From: Bacillota bacterium
Lineage (GTDB): Bacteria > Bacillota > Clostridia > Acetivibrionales > DTU013
Direction: 5' to 3'
Length of the DNA: 8,648 nt
NCBI GenBank assembly: GCA_023435925.1
Contig: JAEZLF010000016.1
Coordinates: forward strand, 1-8,648
A program made the translations under genes and the position numbers. Numbering within the stretch: the stretch's first letter is position 1; every line of letters starts with the position of its first letter. Below the pieces are notes generated by a model, which saw only the letters and a list, made by a program, of their open reading frames with translations, was not told the DNA's origin and did not search any database. This document shows, piece by piece, positions 5,915 through 8,648 of this stretch.

Positions 5915-6478
5915 TTGAATAGTACGATCAGGATTGAAACTCCTTTTACTCGTGAGGAGGCAAGTCGGCTGAGAGCGGGTGAAACGGCGTATATAAGCGG
6001 GATTATCTATGCAGCCAGGGATGCTGCCCACAAAAAGCTGATTGCTCTTTTGGACGAAGGAAAGGAGCTGCCGTTTGATATCAAGGACCAAATCATCTAT
6101 TATGTTGGTCCGTGCCCGGCTCGGCCGGGCCATGTGACAGGCTCGGCAGGACCTACTACCAGCGGGCGAATGGATGCATATGCACCTGCATTGATCGAGC
6201 GGGGACTTACCGGAATGATCGGAAAAGGTCTGCGAAGCGGGCAGGTCGTTGATTCCATCATCAAACACGGAGCTGTCTATTTTGGCGCAACAGGCGGTGC
6301 AGGCGCATTGCTTGCGAAGTGTATTTTTGCTGAAGAAGTTATCGCATTTCCAGAATTAGGTCCTGAAGCACTCAGAAAGTTTATCGTGAAGGATTTTCCT
6401 GTGACGGTTGTCGTTGATAGTTCAGGTGAGGATCTTTATAAAACAGGCAGAGAAAAGTATAAAATTCAACAGTGCTAA
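5915..6478 (+). CDS. Class I fumarate hydratase, beta subunit
   Basis: The C-terminal half of the two-subunit hydro-lyase. I chose the TTG at 5915: AGGAG and GAGAGG (5899-5908) lie just upstream, and the resulting 187 residues match the usual beta-subunit length. An in-frame ATG at 5858 would overlap the alpha gene by 32 bases and add a tail not typical of the family. Motifs (numbered from the TTG) are LRAGETAYISG, ARDAAHK (34-40), GPCPARPGH (65-73), GPTTSGRMD (79-87) and the GAVYFGATGGAGALLAK segment near 120-136. The RMD arginine and the ARDAAH histidine are family-conserved. The subunit should pair with the product of the gene just upstream. Confidence 0.92.
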   Translation: MNSTIRIETPFTREEASRLRAGETAYISGIIYAARDAAHKKLIALLDEGKELPFDIKDQIIYYVGPCPARPGHVTGSAGPTTSGRMDAYAPALIERGLTGMIGKGLRSGQVVDSIIKHGAVYFGATGGAGALLAKCIFAEEVIAFPELGPEALRKFIVKDFPVTVVVDSSGEDLYKTGREKYKIQQC

Positions 6479-6484
6479 GGGATC

Positions 6485-6517
6485 ATTGCCATAAAATTGC
6501 CATAAAATTGCCATAAA
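6485..6517. repeat. Three perfect 11-bp tandem repeats
   Basis: ATTGCCATAAA occurs three times without interruption or mismatch (6485-6495, 6496-6506, 6507-6517), followed by ATT and then TTTATTG. The array begins six bases after the beta-subunit stop. The 11-bp period is close to one helical turn, so each copy would present the same DNA face. It lies about 54 bases upstream of the -10 element serving the next gene. Confidence 0.9.
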
Positions 6518-6570
6518 ATTTTATTGATATTACCCTCTAAAGATGGGTATATTTTAAACTGTTAATAGTG

Positions 6571-6576
6571 TATAAT
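6571..6576 (+). promoter_or_regulatory. Candidate -10 element for the DUF1858 gene
   Basis: A perfect TATAAT at 6571-6576. The hexamer 17 bases upstream (TATATT, 6548-6553) is a poor -35, so an activator may be needed or the promoter may be weak. Transcription would begin near 6583, leaving a leader of about 80 bases. Confidence 0.5.
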
Positions 6577-6661
6577 GTACTAAAAATTACATAACAGCCT
6601 GCATATGATACCGGAGCGGCCGGCTACAATGCTTACTGTTACAGCTAAGGAGGATTCGATT

Positions 6662-6871
6662 ATGGCAAAGGTAACAAAGGATATGATTATAGCAGATATT
6701 TTAAAATTGGACAGAGGTACGGTGCCAATCTTGCTCAATAGCGGCATGCATTGTCTGGGATGCCCGTCATCTTCCGGTGAAAGCCTTGAGGATGCCTGTG
6801 CAATTCATGGCATTGACGTGGATCAGCTTGTTACTGAATTAAATGAATATCTTGCTACAAAAGAGGGCTGA
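6662..6871 (+). CDS. DUF1858-domain small CxxC protein
   Basis: A 69-residue cytoplasmic protein. The ATG at 6662 has AAGGAGG (6647-6653) eight bases upstream; an upstream in-frame ATG at 6605 has no such site and would add residues outside the domain. The sequence MAKVTKDMIIADILKLDRGTV, then a helix and GMHCLGCPSSSGESLEDACAIHGID, matches the DUF1858 / hybrid-cluster-protein-associated redox disulfide family. C31 and C34 form the CxxC pair, and C46 is a third conserved-looking cysteine. The biochemical role of these stand-alone proteins is not established; a redox or metal-binding role is inferred from the cysteines. It is followed after 42 bases by purA and could be cotranscribed with it. 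Confidence 0.85.
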   Translation: MAKVTKDMIIADILKLDRGTVPILLNSGMHCLGCPSSSGESLEDACAIHGIDVDQLVTELNEYLATKEG

Positions 6872-6913
6872 TTAGCCTGTTGATAAACCAGAATCGATTG
6901 GGGGATTCATTGA

Positions 6914-8188
6914 ATGGCGGTTAGAGTCGTTGTAGGCACTCAATGGGGAGATGAGGGTAAGGGCAAGTATATAGACATGCTTGCGAAGGAATCTGATTTG
7001 ATAGTCCGTTTTTCAGGCGGAAACAATGCGGGCCACACGATTGTTGCCGGCGGTGTGAAGTACGCGCTTCATTTGGTGCCGTCCGGAATTCTCCATAGGA
7101 ACAAGGTGTGTATCATAGGAAACGGCGTTGTAGTTGACCCTGCTGTGCTGCTTCAGGAAATGGAAGAACTTGAGGAGAAAGGTGTCTGCACGGATAAACT
7201 TTTGATCAGCGACAGAGCTCATGTAATCATGCCTTACCATAAGCTCCTTGATGAGCTGCAGGAAAACCACAGAGGATCTGCAAATCTTGGCACGACAAAA
7301 AGAGGAATCGGACCTGCATATGCTGATAAAACAGAGCGATGCGGTATTCGCATGTGTGATTTTATTGATGAAGAGCAGTTTTCTTTAAGGGTCAGAGAGA
7401 ATCTGAAGATTAAAAACGAAATCATCGAGAAGGTATACGGCGCAAAGGGCTTTGATGCAGAGCGTATCATCAGTGAGTATAACAGCTATGCGAAGCTGCT
7501 AAGCAAGCATGTCACAGATGTGAATACTGTCATAGCCGATGGGATAGAGGAAGATAAGAATGTCTTGTTTGAAGGTGCTCAGGCAACATTCCTGGATCTT
7601 GATTTCGGGACGTACCCGTATGTCACCTCATCAAATCCTGTAGCAGGGGGTGTATGTACCGGTGCAGGTGTTGGTCCCACATACATCGACGAAATCTATG
7701 GAGTTTTAAAAGCATATACCTCTAGAGTAGGTACAGGTCCTTTTCCGACAGAACAGGATAACGAGATAGGAGATACCATAAGAGAGTTGGGCTGGGAATA
7801 CGGAACCACTACCGGAAGGCCGAGACGCTGTGGTTGGCTTGATACCGTTATGATCCGATATGCAGCCCGTGTAAACGGCCTGACAGCACTTGCAATCAAC
7901 CATGTTGACACCATAGGTAAATTGGATAATATAAAGCTTTGTACAGCCTATCAAAAGAATGGTGAAATCATACGATATTTTCCTGCCAGCTTGCGAGAAC
8001 TGGCACAGTGCAAGCCAATTTATGAGGAGTTTGACAGCTGGAAGGAAGATATATCATCTGTAAGAAAATTCGAGGAGTTGCCGGACAATGCCAAAAAGTA
8101 TTTGAAACGAATCGAAGAGCTTGTCGGTGTTAAAATCGGCCTTATAGGTGTTGGCAAGGATCGTGAGCAGACCATCAGGGTGCAGTGA
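6914..8188 (+). CDS. purA: Adenylosuccinate synthetase
   Basis: PurA joins IMP and aspartate using GTP to form adenylosuccinate, the first committed step to AMP. The 424-residue product has normal length. Motifs are QWGDEGKGK (10-18, with catalytic Asp13), GGNNAGHT (35-42, with catalytic His41), GTTKRGIGPAY near 125-135, the RVGTGPFPTE IMP/aspartate loop from 271, and TTGRPRRCGWLD (about 298-309). The C-terminal base-binding segment GVGKDREQT is also present. GGGGGA (6900-6905) lies eight bases before the ATG. It follows the DUF1858 gene and precedes tRNA-Lys, which has its own promoter. No convincing intrinsic terminator follows the stop. Confidence 0.98.
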   Translation: MAVRVVVGTQWGDEGKGKYIDMLAKESDLIVRFSGGNNAGHTIVAGGVKYALHLVPSGILHRNKVCIIGNGVVVDPAVLLQEMEELEEKGVCTDKLLISDRAHVIMPYHKLLDELQENHRGSANLGTTKRGIGPAYADKTERCGIRMCDFIDEEQFSLRVRENLKIKNEIIEKVYGAKGFDAERIISEYNSYAKLLSKHVTDVNTVIADGIEEDKNVLFEGAQATFLDLDFGTYPYVTSSNPVAGGVCTGAGVGPTYIDEIYGVLKAYTSRVGTGPFPTEQDNEIGDTIRELGWEYGTTTGRPRRCGWLDTVMIRYAARVNGLTALAINHVDTIGKLDNIKLCTAYQKNGEIIRYFPASLRELAQCKPIYEEFDSWKEDISSVRKFEELPDNAKKYLKRIEELVGVKIGLIGVGKDREQTIRVQ

Positions 8189-8208
8189 ACGAGGTATTGA
8201 CTTTTGAA

Positions 8209-8247
8209 TTCTGCTCAGACAGAAAATTAGTGCTCTGTAATGCAGAA
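8209..8247 (+). repeat. Imperfect hairpin downstream of purA
   Basis: TTCTGC (8209-8214) pairs with GCAGAA (8242-8247), and inside it CAGA (8216-8219) pairs with TCTG (8234-8237) across an unpaired gap. No T-run follows, so it is at best a weak 3'-end structure for purA. Confidence 0.3.
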
Positions 8248-8275
8248 ATAAATGCGAAAATTATGTTGCAAGTGG

Positions 8276-8305
8276 TTGACAAAACAACCAACCATACTGT
8301 ATGAT
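8276..8305 (+). promoter_or_regulatory. Strong promoter of tRNA-Lys
   Basis: A perfect -35 TTGACA (8276-8281), an 18-base spacer and TATGAT (8300-8305), which matches five of six -10 positions. It lies 45 bases before the mature tRNA 5' end. TGGTTG (8273-8278) and CAACCA (8285-8290) form an inverted repeat across the -35. Confidence 0.8.
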
Positions 8306-8349
8306 ATATTCTTGTGTGGCTCAGACACACCGAGTATATCATATTATAT

Positions 8350-8425
8350 GGGCCATTAGCTCAGTTGGCAGAGCACTTGACTTTTAATCAAGGTGTCCCG
8401 CGTTCGAGTCGCGGATGGCTCACCA
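8350..8425 (+). tRNA. tRNA-Lys (anticodon UUU)
   Basis: A complete 76-nt cloverleaf. The acceptor stem is GGGCCAT (8350-8356) with ATGGCTC (8415-8421), including one G-T wobble. The D arm is GCTC/GAGC with an AGTTGGCA loop. The anticodon stem is CTTGA/TCAAG with loop CTTTTAA, anticodon TTT at 8383-8385. The variable loop is GTGTC, and the T arm is CCGCG/CGCGG with loop TTCGAGT. The discriminator is A at 8422 and CCA (8423-8425) is encoded. It has its own promoter and terminator, so it is probably a single-gene transcript. Confidence 0.97.
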
Positions 8426-8426
8426 A

Positions 8427-8458
8427 GGCTTTTTCGAAGCGAAGCGGAGAAAATAGCC
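8427..8458 (+). repeat. Hairpin in the tRNA-Lys trailer
   Basis: GGCTTTTTC (8427-8435) pairs with GAAAATAGCC (8449-8458) with one bulged T, starting two bases after the tRNA CCA. It may mark a 3'-processing or protective structure in the precursor. Confidence 0.4.
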
Positions 8459-8466
8459 AACCTTTT

Positions 8467-8493
8467 AAAAGCTTCCCGCAAGGAGGCTTTTTT
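8467..8493 (+). terminator. Intrinsic terminator after tRNA-Lys
   Basis: AAAAGCTTCC (8467-8476) pairs with GGAGGCTTTT (8482-8491) over ten bases with one T-G wobble, around a CGCAA loop, and ends in six Ts (8488-8493). The A-run in the left arm could also let it serve weakly for the convergent minus-strand gene at the right edge. Confidence 0.87.
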
Positions 8494-8545
8494 CATGGCT
8501 TTGCGAAGCAAAACGATGTCCAACCTAAACTCCCGGAAAATTATA

Positions 8546-8647
8546 CTATACAGAAATAGTTTCGAGCCAATTAGGGATTTCCTCTGTGGACAGGCCTAAA
8601 GCATTAATGATATCACGTTGCTTCTTTGTGATCGGAGATAAGAGTTT
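8546..8647 (-). CDS. C-terminal end of an unidentified protein (partial)
   Basis: On the minus strand an open frame runs in from the right edge and ends at TAG (8546-8548). It encodes 33 residues including ITKKQRDIINALGL and ending PNWLETISV. The residue composition looks like real protein: a charged helix, then a short acidic tail with Trp. I do not recognise the family from this fragment. The gene converges on tRNA-Lys. The short length leaves some chance that the frame is accidental. Confidence 0.5.
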   Translation of the reverse strand, partial: KLLSPITKKQRDIINALGLSTEEIPNWLETISV

Positions 8648-8648
8648 T

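Noticed and set aside
6485..6517. CRISPR-like array
   Set aside because: The units are only 11 bp and directly adjacent, with no spacers and no cas genes in the window.
8314..8599. Two short plus-strand frames across tRNA-Lys
   Set aside because: Both run through the tRNA and its terminator, and their translation shows only structural-RNA sequence.

Overview
The window looks like chromosomal DNA of a low-to-moderate-GC anaerobic Firmicute, most likely class Clostridia. The reasons are a Spo0A-type response regulator, a two-subunit oxygen-sensitive [4Fe-4S] fumarase, strong AGGAGG-type ribosome binding sites, consensus sigma-A promoters and a CCA-encoded tRNA-Lys. Most of it is housekeeping. 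I see no phage, CRISPR array or intact insertion sequence.

Layout. (1) 1-2967, plus strand: late shikimate pathway genes aroA (5' end cut by the window edge), aroC and aroK, with aroC and aroK overlapping by ATGA. Together they would convert shikimate to chorismate. AroC is clearly a chorismate synthase homologue, but four histidines normally conserved in its active-site motifs are replaced, and it carries an extra segment of about 14 residues. AroK lacks the usual shikimate-binding Arg of the FR motif. (2) 3027-3830: a Spo0A-like response regulator, with an intact receiver domain and a diverged end to its DNA-binding domain. (3) 3831-3898: a nested inverted repeat acting as a bidirectional terminator between the convergent regulator and HU genes. 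(4) 3895-4767, minus strand: hup (HU protein) and a small KdpD/UspA-like protein. The hup promoter is easy to see, and a perfect Spo0A-box heptamer covers its predicted transcription start. The usp gene has a structured leader that may be a REP/MITE-like remnant.

(5) 4972-6478, plus strand: a promoter, then the alpha and beta subunits of a class I fumarase (or the related tartrate dehydratase). (6) 6485-6871: three perfect 11-bp tandem repeats, a -10 element and a small DUF1858 CxxC protein. (7) 6914-8188: purA, adenylosuccinate synthetase. (8) 8276-8493: promoter, tRNA-Lys(UUU) and intrinsic terminator. (9) 8546-8647, minus strand: the last 33 codons of an unidentified gene entering from the right edge.

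The clearest functional links are the aro block and the fumarase subunit pair. Fumarase and PurA share fumarate only indirectly: PurB later releases fumarate from the PurA product. The most interesting items are the histidine-depleted chorismate synthase, the diverged Spo0A-like regulator, and the 0A-box at the hup start site. I found no clear evidence of a wholly new multi-gene system, and all assignments come from reading motifs by eye.
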